A DNA stretch of 64,000 nt from Glossina fuscipes (GCF_014805625.2 NW_023998414.1:4141157-4205156); one strand, 5' to 3'; shown: positions 1-12,901, numbered from the stretch's first letter. The notes: generated by a model from the letters alone, not told the origin. Made by a program: numbers and translations.

Positions 1-166
1 TTTTTTTGTTTTTTCTATATCTGCTTTATTTATTTATTTATTTATTTATTTTTTTTTTTTGATTTTGAATATATTTCTAAATAATTTTTGTAATTTTATT
101 CTATATATTATTTCTATTAATTTCTGATTTTCTAATATACTTTGCATTTGAATTTTTCTTTCACAG
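1..166 (+). other. 3' end of an upstream intron of gene 1
   Basis: This T-rich stretch contains a (TTTA)n run and ends in a polypyrimidine tract and acceptor (TTTTTCTTTCACAG, AG at 165-166). It contains no in-frame ATG that could start the protein read from 167. The first coding exon of gene 1 must therefore lie to the left of the window. Confidence 0.65.
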
Positions 167-615
167 AATTAAATTTATTCCTATTTATTCTCTGTTGTGC
201 CATATTCCTACAAACAACGGAAGCCATACCGGTAGCAGTGCCAGTACCGATACCAATACCTGTTGCTGTACTTCATGGTACTTCGAATTCTGGTCACCAT
301 ATTATATTACAAACGCCTGTTTATTGGCCCCGTTATTATCAGACGACATTACAAGTTACCCAGCCGCAACAACAACAACAACAACAACAACAACATCAAC
401 AGTTACAACAGCAACAACAAAAACAACAACAACAACAGCCTTTAACGCAGCATCATATTATCTTTCATCATCATTTGCAATATCATCATTTGCATCAACG
501 CGCCGTTAATAATCCGGACAAAATGAATTATTGCACCGATGAAATGATTTTTAAGAATATACGTAAACAAATGGGTTCATCTCTGCAATACATTAGAAAT
601 CTATTCGATGAATAT
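167..615 (+). other. Gene 1 coding exon: signal peptide, poly-Q/His-rich region, first helix
   Basis: The acceptor AG is at 165-166 and the donor is a perfect GTAAGT at 616-621. The exon begins with two bases that finish a codon opened in the off-window exon (phase 1) and ends after a complete Tyr codon (phase 0). The Gln run is made of CAA/CAG codons, and triplet slippage in this block also keeps the other two frames open, so those are not genes. The last 31 residues form a likely amphipathic helix containing C122. Confidence 0.72.
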
Positions 616-2352
616 GTAAGTATTACACTGTACGTTGTATTCCTCTCTACGAATTAATACAAATTTATTTTGCCTTTATTGAGAGCATAGAGATGAGTAA
701 TTGAGTAGCAGTAATTAACTCTCATCTCTTATTTACATAAATTGCTTTAGCTAGCGCCTGTGTTATGCTTGCAATGAATGCTGGCTTTATAGGATTTTCG
801 AAAACTATTCCTTTTAATTTTTTTTTTCCCAAGGGCATGAGGATGAAAGCAAAGGTTTATTATATACATATAAAGAATAACTTTTTCATCAATTGTTGGT
901 TTTTCTGTGGAAAAAATTTGCAATACTTGAATAGTAATTGCTTAAGGGGATTTTCTCTGTGCTTTGAAATTTTAACGAGCGTTTAGAAATACGCGGGTAT
1001 TTCACCTTAAGCACACTCACGATTTTTCCACCCATCATGAACGAAATGCAGATATACTCGTTCTGTGGTTTCGTTTGCAACACTTGAACGACATCCAGTG
1101 AAGATCCACAGTTCCGATAAAATTTAAAGCATATTAAAATATTTAGATGACACTTAGAGATGCATCTTGCTTTGATCACAAAGGCATTGACATTTATATA
1201 AGATCATGAAATATAGAAAGACGCAATATTTTCAAAAATGGAACGATTCATTTGAGTATAATCTGAGTCCTTTAGGCACACGGTCAGCCCTTTTGGCAGT
1301 ATATTGTTGCAACTGTTTATATAACAATAATTAAGACAAAATTAAACGAAATTTTTCCCATACAAGTCTTAAATCGATCAAGTTTGAAGAAGTTCAGTAT
1401 TTTTTCGCTTCAAAATATTACAACAAAAACCAACAATCAATGATAGTAGGCCTTCACGGAAGTCACAATCATTTCTTCATTCGTTCAATATTTATTTGAG
1501 AGCTATCTTCTTCCCATTAGGCTCACTATTTTTTAGATGAACTACATGTATTAATGAATATTAAAAAAAAAAAAAATACCCTCATCACTTGTTTTTTTTT
1601 TTCTTCTATTAACCGATTTTCTATCATTTGTAACATTTCAGTTAAGATCACGTGAAGGCAAAACTTATGAAGAAATGTTGGAATTGTGGAGATTACATGA
1701 TCTGGAAATTCGTTATCCACAACGAAAAGTTATTAAAACGGACAATGAGGTAAACGAGAAACTTTTCTGTTTGTTCTCATCATCCCGCCTTCCTATTTCA
1801 GTTTTTTTCTTTTTTATCTCTCTTTCTCTTTGTCTCATTTCGTCCATCTGTTTCTATCTTCATATGTCCTTTTAAAGATTTATTATATTAATTAATGAAT
1901 ATTTTATGTTAATTTTTTTTTTTTTTTTGTTTTTTTTAACTTAGCTCCATACCGAAGTACTTAAGTTTTATTTAAATCTGCATACGTTCGAGCAGCTAAT
2001 AGCCGATGTTATCGCCGATGTTAATGTAAATAAAACGAATATTGAACATGGTGAAGAGTATTCGGCTAAAAAAATTATACAATTCTTTGATAAACTTAAA
2101 AAAGAAGTCCGTTTTAATATTCAGGAAGCGGAAACTGTATTACAAGATCTCACCATTGAAAAGCCTAACTTGGAGGAGAATATCGTCGATTACAATAAAA
2201 CGGTTAATAGAAATACGCGGGATTTCTTAATAGTTCACAAATTGATTGAAGAAATTAAACATGTTTATGAATTGGTTGAACTATACTGTAACAATAATAA
2301 TAATAATAACAACAACAACAATAACAGTCATAACAGCAACACTGATGAATAG
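167..2352 (+). CDS. Secreted helical cytokine-like protein, diverged Unpaired-type paralog (5'-partial)
   Basis: Exons are 167-615, 1642-1749 and 1945-2352 (stop TAG), giving 320 visible residues after a split first codon. Numbering from the codon at 169: hydrophobic signal-peptide core 1-19 ending TTEA; alternating Pro/Val/Ile/Ala stretch 20-34; Gln-rich run 65-90; His-rich stretch 95-109; predicted amphipathic helices 119-149, 158-170, 186-211, 222-254 and 274-300; Asn run 301-312. N-glycosylation sequons are at N214, N269 and N311. Cysteines in the mature part are C122 and C300. The segment W165-R-L-H and the helices after it align with gene 2 downstream, including the phase-0 intron after residue 185. 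From this I infer an extracellular four-helix ligand of the JAK/STAT (Unpaired) class. The N-terminus, with its ATG, is outside the window. A different secreted helical family is possible, since there is no family-specific residue I can cite from memory. The exon structure is firm; the family call is moderate. Confidence 0.68.
616..1641 (+). other. Gene 1 intron (1026 bp, phase 0)
   Basis: The donor is GTAAGT at 616 and the acceptor is TAACATTTCAG ending at 1641. The intron is AT-rich with an A13 tract near 1563 and a T-rich tract before the acceptor. I see no conserved element or coding potential inside it. Confidence 0.7.
1642..1749 (+). other. Gene 1 coding exon with W-x-L-H core motif
   Basis: This 36-codon exon has phase 0 on both sides. 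It encodes a short charged helix containing ELWRLHDL, which matches EMWWLHHN in the second exon of gene 2. The donor is GAG|GTAAAC at 1750. The reading frame joins cleanly to the exons on either side. Confidence 0.72.
1750..1944 (+). other. Gene 1 intron (195 bp, phase 0)
   Basis: The donor is GTAAAC and the acceptor is a long T tract followed by AACTTAG ending at 1944. It sits about 20 codons after the W-x-L-H motif. The second intron of gene 2 lies 18 codons after the same motif, so this looks like an ancestral shared intron. Confidence 0.7.
1945..2352 (+). other. Gene 1 terminal coding exon
   Basis: A single open frame of 135 codons ends at TAG 2350-2352. It encodes three predicted helices and an acidic/Asn-rich tail. 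LKFYLNLHTF and QEAETVL correspond in order and spacing to LKRWYRNMQT and CELETAV in gene 2, and RDFLIVHKLI corresponds to RFVKFFYYKYL. The Asn run is built from AAC/AAT triplets and probably varies in length. Confidence 0.72.
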
Positions 2353-2487
2353 ATGGCTAAGGGCAAATAAAAAAGAAGCCTAAGAAACATTATTTTAAAT
2401 TATATTAGATAAGTATTAGAAAACCAATCCAATCCATCCCAAAATATTGAAAAAAAAAAAGCTAAATAAATAAATCTATAATAAACC

Positions 2488-2532
<45 letters not shown>

Positions 2533-4260
2533 ATATATATACATATATATACCATGTAATCAACCCGGCAGAGACAAATCGAAAAGATAATATATTTTGT
2601 CTACAATTAAGAAATGTTGATGTTTTAAAGAAATCAAACGCAAATGAATTGCAAAACTGGTTTCATTGTAATACTTAATAATAATAACGATGATTATGTA
2701 CTTGTATTAATAGATATTTATATCCTGAACATAACATATAAACAGGTAACGATTTATACATATAAACTGTTATTCATTTTATGACTACCCACACTATGAA
2801 GCTTCATGCGAACATCACTTAACAAGCATACAAACGTGCAACAAACACCTTAACCCTGCCAATCGTCTAATCTATTCCCAAATCCTCTTAATATCCAGTC
2901 ACTTTTCACCTCTCCATCTACCTATCCTATCGTCTTATATCCAATCAATCATCTTCAACTCCTTTCTATTCTGGTATAATTTCAGCTTCTTATCAACATC
3001 TTTGTAGCGACATAATATCATTTTCATTTGTTGAATCGTCTTCGATTTCATACCTTAAGTCTATTGGCTATCGTCTCGATCATTTCGTTATCCTATTTGC
3101 TCTATCATTCCCACTTTTCTAGTATATCTACCCTTTCCTCATCACCAATGCTCCCCTCGGTTTGTACTTTTTGCCTTATGACGTTTTCGCGTTTTCCACT
3201 GCTTACCTTTTTTCAAAAAACTTAGTTTCTTTTTTTTTTTTTTTTTTTTTGACACATTCTTCTCTTATCTGTACTCTTCATCTCCCGTAATAATAATATA
3301 ATAATTCAAGGTTTTGTGAAATCGCAAAAAAAATAAAAAAAAAATAAATAAAAAAAATATCTCTTCGATACATTCTATGATTTATTTTGTAAATGATATT
3401 TGCATGTTTTCGTCGCGTTCGCTTCCACTCTATATCACTGTCATCTACGTCATCGAATATTAAGTGAACGTAACATAACGAACAGGACTCGTTTTTTATA
3501 TTGTCTTTTACTCCTTCAAGTCACACATGAATAATCACTCATTTATTATTAATCGTACTTAATAATCATTTCGATGAAATACATTCACGTTAATGATATG
3601 ATGATGATAATATTATTAAAAATGTTTATGTTGTCAGCAATTTAAGAATGATCAAACGATTTTGATTAGTGTGTAACAACGATAATTATTATTATTATTA
3701 TTATTATTACAATTATTATTTTTTAATTAGACAGATAAACTATTTAATTTATTGCAATTATTTATATAAAATACTTTAAATTATTTGATTTGAGAGTATA
3801 TTTTTTATTATTATTATTATTATTATTATTTTTATTTTATATCTTGTGTTCTTTTAGCTAAGTTTTTGTTTTCTCCTTAATATTATTTATTTGCCTTCAG
3901 ATAATCGTTAGTTCAATTTTATGAACTTTGCTTAAGAGGCCAATAATTCTACAATATTCGTATAAAAAACACGCGCTTTATTTAATTCTCATCTTTGATT
4001 GAGAATTCCATTTCTATTTAGATTTTTGCATTCATTCCTTCATTCATTCACGCACACATACATTCATTTAATCCATTTTACTATAATAATATTATAATAA
4101 TCTATAAATAATACATATGTCTGTAATAAAACATTGACTAAATACATATTAAGATAACTAAACTAGATATATAAATAGTAAAACAAAACAAAATCACAAC
4201 AACAAAATTTATGATATAATAATAAATAGATCAATAAAAGCATTTAGAAAAGTTTTATTT
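2353..4260 (+). other. Probable 3' UTR of gene 1 with alternative polyadenylation signals
   Basis: The gene has no further coding exon. AATAAA hexamers lie at 2465-2470, 2480-2485 and, more distally, 4221-4226 and 4233-4238. The last is followed by a T/G-rich stretch typical of a cleavage region. Between them are (TA)n at about 2493-2550, ATT triplet runs near 3690 and 3805, and several ATTTA and TTATTTATT-like motifs (for example about 3883-3892) that could act as AU-rich instability elements. In such AT-rich DNA these motifs also occur by chance. Which end is used cannot be decided here. Confidence 0.4.
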
Positions 4261-4294
4261 GTTGTCGTTTCATTTAGCCGCAGTCCGCACCTAT

Positions 4295-4339
<45 letters not shown>

Positions 4340-6165
4340 GCCTTTTATCCTAATCTATTCTTATATAATTAATTATTATGTTAATTATGGTCAGCTTATG
4401 CCCTTGAAGTGTGACGCCTCTCTGCCTTGCATCTGGTTACTTGAATGGATCAATGAATCAATTTACGCCGAAGAAAGGGTCAAATCTTGTGCCTATTTTT
4501 TGATAAGCATAACATTCGATTAGTGTCCGTCTTTCTGTCCTAACGATTGCAAAGCTTGAAATAGGGAGTTCAAAGCTTAGCACTTTTACTTTTTCTTGAT
4601 AAATGAAGATTAAGTTTGAAAGGGGGGTGCAATCTGCCACCAAATAAACAGACAATAATCAAATGATCATGACTTACAATTTATGAATATTCCGCATATA
4701 TTAATTTAAAAATTGTTACAAGCTTTGATAATTAACAAAATTTTCAAGTTTACAAGACGATTTCAGATATCGAATCGATTTATTTTAACTTCATTATGGA
4801 TTCTCCAAGTCAAGTCTCTCTTGCCATATAGCCGACTTGGAGCGCGCAATATTTGATATTCATTCAATATATCGAACCAAGATATGTCGAGATATACAAT
4901 AATGAGCGATGTTAAGCGTAGGTTGCATTCGCCTGATTATGTGCAGTTTTACGCTGAATTTTTAAATATCCATAGATGTATATTAAAAATATTTGTATTT
5001 TCCGCGCTCAATATCTTCCGTTCGCGATATATTTACACATTAATATATTTGCTTATTTGTTTTTGTGTAACATATGTTGCAAGTCTTAACATTTTATAGT
5101 TCAAGTTGAGCAACAGATAGAAGGAAAACGAACTTGAATTGCTTAGGTGGGATACTTACAGATGCTTTTTGCTTGTCGTTGTACACCTTCGACGCGTAAA
5201 ATCGAATTGAGATGAGCTTAGAATTAATTTTGGATTCTTTATGTTTTGCTTGTCCCCTCGGGCAATGCAAAGCATGAAAGCAATACCGTTAGGTTATTTG
5301 AGATGTTTTGCATAACAATAACGGTTGTTTGGATTTATACACGAATAATATACGATATTATAGCGCCTGTGTGAAGTGCTTAAAATAAGCACTTGTAAGG
5401 TTTTTCTTTTTTTTTTTTTTTTTTTTTTTTGGGACTCAAACATATATCGATGGCATTGTTAACAAATTTAAATATGAAAGCTAATTTTTTGCGGTTGTTG
5501 TGAAAGGGTGAAAAAATTTATTGTTATTTATTTAAAAATTTTAAAGAATATGTTACGAATACGCTTGCATTGAATCAAATTAATATTGCGCATGCGTCCT
5601 ATTTTCTTCTTTTTCCCCCCCAAATGAATTCATTTTATGGCCAAGAAGATGTCGTTTCGTTTCTTTGTTAGTCGACTATATATACCTATGTAAATAACGT
5701 CTTATGTATTATTTTTGTTTCGAGTCGTGTTTTTTTTTTTTTTTTTTTTTTGCAATATTTTCTCAATGAAATATTGTTATTTCTGTAGTTTCTCTCACAA
5801 AAGAGAGCATTTGGATATCTCTTTGAGAATTTCATTAATATGAATTTCTCTTGATATGTTCAACAAATATTTATTGTTTATTTGTATGCGTATACATGCT
5901 TGTACAAACAGAATATATGATAATACATATACATATATATATGATTTGATATATAAGCACACATATATAAAGGTAATGAGTGATTTTTTCATATATTAAA
6001 TAATTGACCAATCGTGAACTTCAATTAAACTAATACTAATACAATTTATGCAATCAAGGAACGCCCTCGTGCTTTTATGTGCGTGTGTATATTAAAATGA
6101 AAGAGAAAAGGAGCACGCTCTTAAATTAAATCTCTCTTTAACAATACTCAGCGTTATGCGATTGT

Positions 6166-6205
<40 letters not shown>

Positions 6206-8337
6206 GAAAGTATTTCACAACATCTGATGCTATCCCATTTCGTTGTAAGATAAATTGCATGGGATTTTTTCTCAAACGTATTTCGCAAGGTTTTGATATT
6301 TAAAAGTTACTTAAATTGTATTTACACTGATTTTTATCTGGATTGGAAACTTGCGAGAAAAATCCCCCAACGTTGAGATTCTTGTTGTTTTCTGACGTAA
6401 ACTTTAAGTTATTTATTAATAATAATACATGATTTCTTCATACCCACTAGCAGCCGGTTATATCTACTTCACTATTTCACATTTTTGTAACATAGAGAAA
6501 TACCCATCAAAAACTGCTTATATGCATTCTTGATAAGCGTAAAATTGAATTACGTACGTCTAACAGTCAACTTGTCGCTTGATATGTTTGTGCCATTTTT
6601 CTTTCTCAAATGACGCATTATAAGTAAAATAAAAAAAAAAAATAGAGAGAGTACGTACGTACGTCCTCGTTACATCAAAAAGACCAAAATTCCAATTCCA
6701 CCAATTTTCCATATAAGTCAATTTTTCCAACAAAACTAACCTCCATTAGTTGGTTGATATTCATTATTTTCCGGATTGGATTCGTAATTTGTTAGGTACG
6801 TAGACCAGCTTTATCGACAATATGTCGCTAAATTCGAGATTTTGAGAAATTTGTCGAAAAGTCAAAATTGATGTACGAACGAGTTTGTAATGGCGCGGTG
6901 AGAGAGAGACCGAGAGATACAGAGAGAGCGCTGTCTTCTTTTTGTTTCGCTTCTTGATAAAAATCAGCAAAGAAGAGAAACTAAACTATACGACTTATTC
7001 GATATTTGAAAATATCCTACACCACTTTTCGACATATAAGGATATGTTAACTTTGTGCCAATGCATGCAGTGTTTTAAGGACTTGAGACGAGTTCACCTT
7101 TTGAGCTTGTCTGTCCGTCTGTCCATCTGTAGCTAGTGGTGGGTTACAGCCAATAATTCTTTTTTACTTGTTCTTATAATAAGTTTCTCTTTAAACGCTT
7201 AAGAAATATTTAATATTAAGTCACCATAGCATAGATACAATCGCTTCTTAATTCAAATGATAGCATGTTCTACCCACATTCCATAGAAGTCGATTGCGCA
7301 AATAAAAAAGAGTTATATTCTATTTTGCGGCTAACCTTAGATGCCTACCATTACCTTAAAGAATTTGTCGTTTTCTTACGAATATGTCATTGGGATGATC
7401 GGCGTATTTTCTGTCTTAGATCTAAACAATATCGAACTTAATAATAGATGTAACTTCTTTGATTTCTATTACAAAAAATTCGATCTGCACATGTCGATCA
7501 ACCAGTCCGAAACTATCTAGTCGGTATATATCGGAGCGAATTTCGTATTTCTTTGAATTCCAGCGGCTTGGCCGTTGTTAGGGTTGTTTGTAAATAAATA
7601 CTGCCCATTTTTATGGTTAGTTGGTTTATAAAATCGACTCAAGACTTTTTTTTATAATTTGTTATTAGACTTTTGGTGACTAAGAATACGGACAACAAGC
7701 TCATGGACGGCCAGGACACTAAATTGAATGGGAATATTAAGTTGAAATGACGCGATTACACATGTTTTGCGGGATTTCAAGGACGAATCAAATTTCTATC
7801 ATTTTTATGATACTTATGCGCCTAGAAAACTATATTATAAATTGATAAGACTGAGTTTTGTGACGATCCCGACAATTCTTAAACTGAAGCTATATGGGAG
7901 CATCGCCTTCTCAAAAGTATATATTCTTTCGCGATTAAGTTGTGAATTTTTTTTTTTGCTTCCAACTCACTAATGCGCTATCATTTAGTCAAGGTCTAGT
8001 AAATACTTGGAGTTTTGCAAATTACACAAATTTAATTTTAATATTCAAGATTGATATAAAAAAACGAACAAAGCAATTGGTGAGAGGGATATACTAAAAC
8101 AACCGTAGAGCCAGGTTAAAGATATTTTGACTGTAATATATAGCTGGGTTCAAGTAAACATAATCATGTACATCCATGGAAGCGTTCAAAGATGGTAAAT
8201 TAATTGCAATTAGAGGTAAAACACAATTATATAACTGTAATTATAATATTAGTCAGCGACATCTACTGGCGGAAATGATGAAGTAGTGCGACGACAATCA
8301 GTAATCGGTCCCGTTCGCAGGTTACAAACATTATTAA
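4261..8337. other. Intergenic AT-rich DNA, no gene seen
   Basis: This stretch holds a (TA)n run at 4302-4336, T tracts near 5410 and 5730, a CA/TA compound repeat near 6168-6205, a short ACGT repeat near 6652, and a weak GTCCGTCTGTCC core near 7107. The short ORFs do not resemble proteins and show no codon bias different from the surroundings. I see no promoter or RNA gene. Confidence 0.5.
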
Positions 8338-9010
8338 AACAACTAAGAAGATTATAGTCGGCCTACATAGGCGATTACGTACGTTACACCACTTCGCCCA
8401 CTACAGTTATTCATTCGTTTTGGTAATAATGCACCAGAATCGACCATAATTTTCATGAAAGTTCGCATATTGGAAGTTTGGATCTTCGCTCCGTACAAGG
8501 ATTTGCGTTTCGTGATCGCGCCTATATATGTTAGGGTTCATAAAATAGACCTTTTCGCTCGAACGCTATCATCATAAACTATTAAAAATTAAACCCTTTT
8601 TCGTGGGGTTTACTACTCAGGAGATATCTTATATGGAGTGGGGCCAAGAAATAAACCCATGTGGTTTAAATTAGGTCCAATTAATTTTTTCATTTAATGA
8701 TTGTCATGAGCATATTTTAATCACAAACCTATAACGATTTTTCAAAATAATGTGTTATATGGAGAGTAGTCGAAAAAGTGGACAGGTCCGAGTGATTTGT
8801 AGTAGCGTTCGTCCTTGAAACAAATTATGTAATTGTACCGAATTTCATCAAAATATTTTAAAAATTGTGACTGGTAGCTTGGCCAACAATAGGCAGACGG
8901 ACAGACCGACTTTGATCGTTATAATAAAAGGTGGATTTACCTTAAGGTCTTCAACGTGTTGCATATACCCGCATTAATTTAATACAGCCTGTAGCGCCAA
9001 GTGGTGTAGA
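8338..9010. repeat. Dispersed repeat, family B copy
   Basis: The left end reads AACAACTAAGAAGATTATAG, followed by an imperfect inverted motif (GTCGG...CGAT), and resembles the left ends at 22985 and 24533. The right part (about 8890-8985) has the degenerate 'GCAGACGGACAGACCGAC' core, then a stretch ending GTGTTGCATATA. That stretch matches 23185-23280 and 26085-26175. There is no coding capacity, so this is probably a non-autonomous mobile element remnant. Boundaries are approximate. Confidence 0.5.
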
Positions 9011-10721
9011 GTATAAATAACATAATTATTGATCTTAACGGATCAAAGACCGAGCTATTTAAATCTCCTCGGCATTCTTCAAACGATTAGTTCTTTTTAT
9101 TTATTTATTTAGTTTATTTTTTTTTGGCTTGCATTTACTTCTGACATCGCTGTCGAATGTCATATCACTATCTTCAAAGGGGTCTGTTAAGAGAGATTGA
9201 TAATATCGATCATTAAAAATTGCAATGCCTTGAATTGTGAATTGATCTACAATAATATTATGCGAAGTGGGCGTTCCTAACCTACCAAAAAAAACCGTAT
9301 AATGAGTTTACAACAAATTCTGTTACCTAATTATAATCGATGGATTTAGAAATTTATCGATTATGAAATTGCATGAAGCAGTAAAAAGATGTTTTGGCAC
9401 GCTTCACGGCACCCTTCGGAACATCATCTTATTGATATCATAGATCGTTTATGTATTTAAATCAATTAACCAATTGCGATTATAAACCTCCTGTTAATAT
9501 AGGAGAATATCGCTTAGAATTCTTATTATAAAATTTTCTCGTCTCATTATTTTCGAAAAGTTACGGGCCGAAGATGATAAGTTGGGTAAACAGTTGTGTT
9601 TTTTTTTTTAGTTTGTAAATTTTACCCAATACAACGAGGATGGTGAGCTCAATGGGACAATTATTATAAATAGTTTTTAATTATGTTCGGCCTTTCTGAG
9701 CATAAACTGATCAAGCTTTAACTACGAAACGCTAGCAAACAAGTCTCCTCGCCAAGGACGCTAAAGTATCAAAGTGAGTTTCTAGTTCGTTTGGACGGTT
9801 TGACTTGAAATTTTTAAAACCACGAATAGCTTCAGTTATGAGTATGAATTTTTAAAAACTACTTATTATTCAGTTAAAAAATACATCTGTAATTTTAGTC
9901 AATCCTCGTACATGAATAATTTTATTAATTTCCGATTTAACGCAAATGTTCGCAAATGTTAATATACTTAACACATTGATGCGATAATACGTTGTGAGCA
10001 ATTGTCTTAAGAAGAAGCGTACATGAAAGGGAATAGCTTGCGCTCATTTGTAACTGAGCTGTGAATGATGTTACAAAACGTTAACGTAACCGACATTAAG
10101 TCATCAAAGCAACATCCTTTTAGATCATATTCAACACATCCATCCTAATGGTATATACAAAGTGTAAGTAAGAAGCGAAGGCAATGCAATTAGTTACGCC
10201 AATATCTTGTCGATGTAAACTCGAAAATTGTGTGAGAATGAAAATATTTGTAATATTAAAAACCCAAGCAACAAACATGACTTGGCACTAATTGCAAACA
10301 AAACACAGGAGAAAATAATCTTCTTCTATTTTTTTGCTGCCTTCTTCTTTTTTTTTTTTTTTTTTTATTAACAAAAGACCAACAACATGAGCAGAAAACC
10401 TGTAACTATGGTATCAAAATATTTCGTTCATAACGAATTGGTAAACACAAGGGAAAATTACTGCTGGTTTTCTATACAAACATATGTGGTAACGTGCATG
10501 ACCAATGTTTAGCAACAGCGCATAGACGTTAATATAAGACTATATAGACATTTGTGTCCTGCCGAGTTTGCACTTTTGTATACCGACAGCAGCAGCAGGA
10601 GCTCATCAAGGGCAATCAACCAATGATAGTGTTGTTTGTTATATGGTCGTTTTTTTCGTTTACACCTATACACATAGGCATACATACACACCCACGCACA
10701 TTCATATATACACATATATGT

Positions 10722-10722
10722 G

Positions 10723-10755
<33 letters not shown>

Positions 10756-10783
10756 GCAGAGAGAGAGAGGGAGAGAGAGAGAG
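10722..10783. repeat. (GA)n-rich tract
   Basis: An interrupted GAGA repeat of about 60 bp. GA tracts can bind GAGA factor in flies, but this one lies 7.5 kb upstream of gene 2 and may be only a microsatellite. Confidence 0.8.
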
Positions 10784-11690
10784 GGCGGTAGGTGAAGGGG
10801 ACGGGGAATAAGTGAGACGATTAACTAACCAACTTAAATAAAGAAACTGCAAGTTTTGATATCGTGACCAGGCTGGTCTTGGGGGAATGGGAATGGGGAA
10901 GGGGAATGGGAGGAGGGCAGGAGTATAAGAAATTGAAAAATTTCATTATTGAGTTATTTTGTACTTTCTTTCATGTTCTCTTTGTCCTTGATACGCTACC
11001 TCCGACTCGACCGTAAAATATATTTTCTATTAATTTTCATTATTGTATATGTACACACACCCAGCTTGCTTATTGCAAATAAGACATTCGTTGTCCTTAT
11101 TGTTAGTAAGTCTGCCATTTTATTGCGACAACTGACTGATGTAGCAGCTTGAACGGCCAACATCAAGAAAAATCGCCTGCTGTTAACAATTTTGGGTTCG
11201 AATATATTTTTTTTTTTTTGGTTTTAGGCTTTGGTTTGCTCAATATACATACTCATATACGTATATGTATATGTATATTGTTTACCTATGCATATGATGC
11301 ACATACCTATACATACGATAAATAAAACGGTTGAAAATGTGGACGTGACAAAGATTACCAACAACAAGTTATGCTTTCTATTAGAAAGCAGCCAAATACA
11401 CGCACCAAGCATTCATGTACAATTTAACACAAAGTTGTTTTAATTCAGACAATAGTCGGCAATTAAAATAGTTTTTTTCTTCTATTGTTTCTCGTATCCT
11501 GTGTTAAGTAAAAGAAAATACATAAATTTATTATGTGACACTACATTATTATTACGGTACTTTAAAGACAAAAGATTTGGGAAAATATTCGGATGCTAAG
11601 TATTTTAGAACAAATATTTTCATCTTTTCTCGTCTTCACGAATAATAATGAAATGTTGACTTTTTTCTTAACTCAACTTGCCCATCAATA

Positions 11691-11693
<3 letters not shown>

Positions 11694-11739
<46 letters not shown>
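11694..11739. repeat. (CA)23 microsatellite
   Basis: An uninterrupted CA dinucleotide run, visible directly. It would be a length-polymorphic marker. Confidence 0.95.
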
Positions 11740-11742
<3 letters not shown>

Positions 11743-12846
11743 ACCGGACCACCCAATTTTTAGCTAATGCTAATGACTACGTATCTATCCAAAGGTGTCT
11801 TAATTTTTTTTTGTTTTTTGCTCGTAATCACCTGCTGAGTACTAAAGCAACGCACGCACTATTATTTTGTAACTTTTTCTTTTCTTTTTTTTTACAAATG
11901 TTTATCTATTTATTTTTTTTTATTTTTTATTTATTGCTATTGTTGCTCTAATAGAGTGGTCTTGCAATAGAAAATGAATAAGCTAAATATATGAAAACAA
12001 GAAAACCTTTCGTACTCTCTGAGGGGGAACATCAGTGTAGTAGGCTTAAAAAAGAAAGCATTTTTTGGCATTTTTTTGGCATTTTAATAACCGCATAGCA
12101 ATACACGAGAAAGCTGTAAAACGTACCTGTATTAAAGAAAAAAGTTTTCTTTTAAAAATGGATGGCAACGCATGAGCCATTCACGCGTAGATCTTTAGCT
12201 TACGGAATTCCGCGGCATGTGGTGTAGTTGATGTAAATTGCGACCGATTGTTGTGTGAATAGCGAATATTTCACTTAAAATTCAACTTCATTTTTTAATC
12301 AAAAGGAAACTATCCTTATATAAATATATATATATAATTTAAAACGGAAAGTAAAGATTGCAAATTTTTGGAGTTATACTGCCCGTCATTTTGAAAATTC
12401 ATGTTTCGAAAAAAAACGTCTCTAAAGCTTCAAATACCCATGTATGGCTATACGATTTGCAAATGTGTAGTTTTGACGAAATGAAAGTTTTGCACAATCG
12501 CCTGCCCGATTTTTCATTAGTCTGTCCACCTTTCTATGCAACAGATTGTGCTACAAATTTGGGGATGGATGCGATATTTTAATTTTTCTTTTATTTGCTT
12601 TTGCATAATTTTATAAGAGCCATCTAATAACAACAGATTAGAGGCCGATCGACATGTTTGCAAAGAATATCTTGAATTTTTGACATGGAGATAAGTCAAA
12701 ATTCTCAATTTTTGTACTTTGTCAGACCAGTGTCAAGGTAGGTTGATCTTCCTAGGCAAGGTTCTAAAGTTATATCATCCGTTATTTCGTTACGCTGACT
12801 AAGAATATGTAGCGTATTCAATTTGCACTACCACACGCCACATAAG

Positions 12847-12901
12847 TAGCCGAGTCGATAAGAACCGCGACCAACGAGTCAATGTTCGCTGGTTCGAATA
12901 T
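12847..12901 (+). other. tRNA-like stretch (possible SINE head or tRNA relic)
   Basis: TAGCCGAGTCG resembles the pol III A box and D arm (TGGCNNAGTGG). GGTTCGAATAT, 44 bp further on, resembles the B box and T loop (GGTTCGANTCC). The flanks do not form a convincing acceptor stem, and the T stem is imperfect. A working tRNA gene is therefore unlikely, and a decayed tRNA or a tRNA-derived SINE head fits better. Confidence 0.3.

Larger units (their letters stand above)
9011..12840. other. Intergenic DNA with microsatellites, no gene seen
   Basis: This segment contains a (GA)n-rich tract (10722-10783), a G-rich GGGAATGGGAA-type run (about 10880-10920) and a (CA)23 tract (11694-11739). ORFs across the GA tract are low-complexity frames such as repeated Glu/Arg and are not genes. 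A direct duplication of CGCAAATGTT sits near 9941-9960. Confidence 0.5.

Noticed and set aside
195..509. Two extra open frames overlapping the gene 1 first visible exon (Thr-rich and Asn-rich)
   Set aside because: They are the other two frames of the CAA/CAG triplet run; only the Gln frame continues through good splice sites.
10554..10852. ORFs across the GA tract on both strands
   Set aside because: Repeated Glu/Arg or Ser/Leu frames produced by a dinucleotide repeat, not genes.
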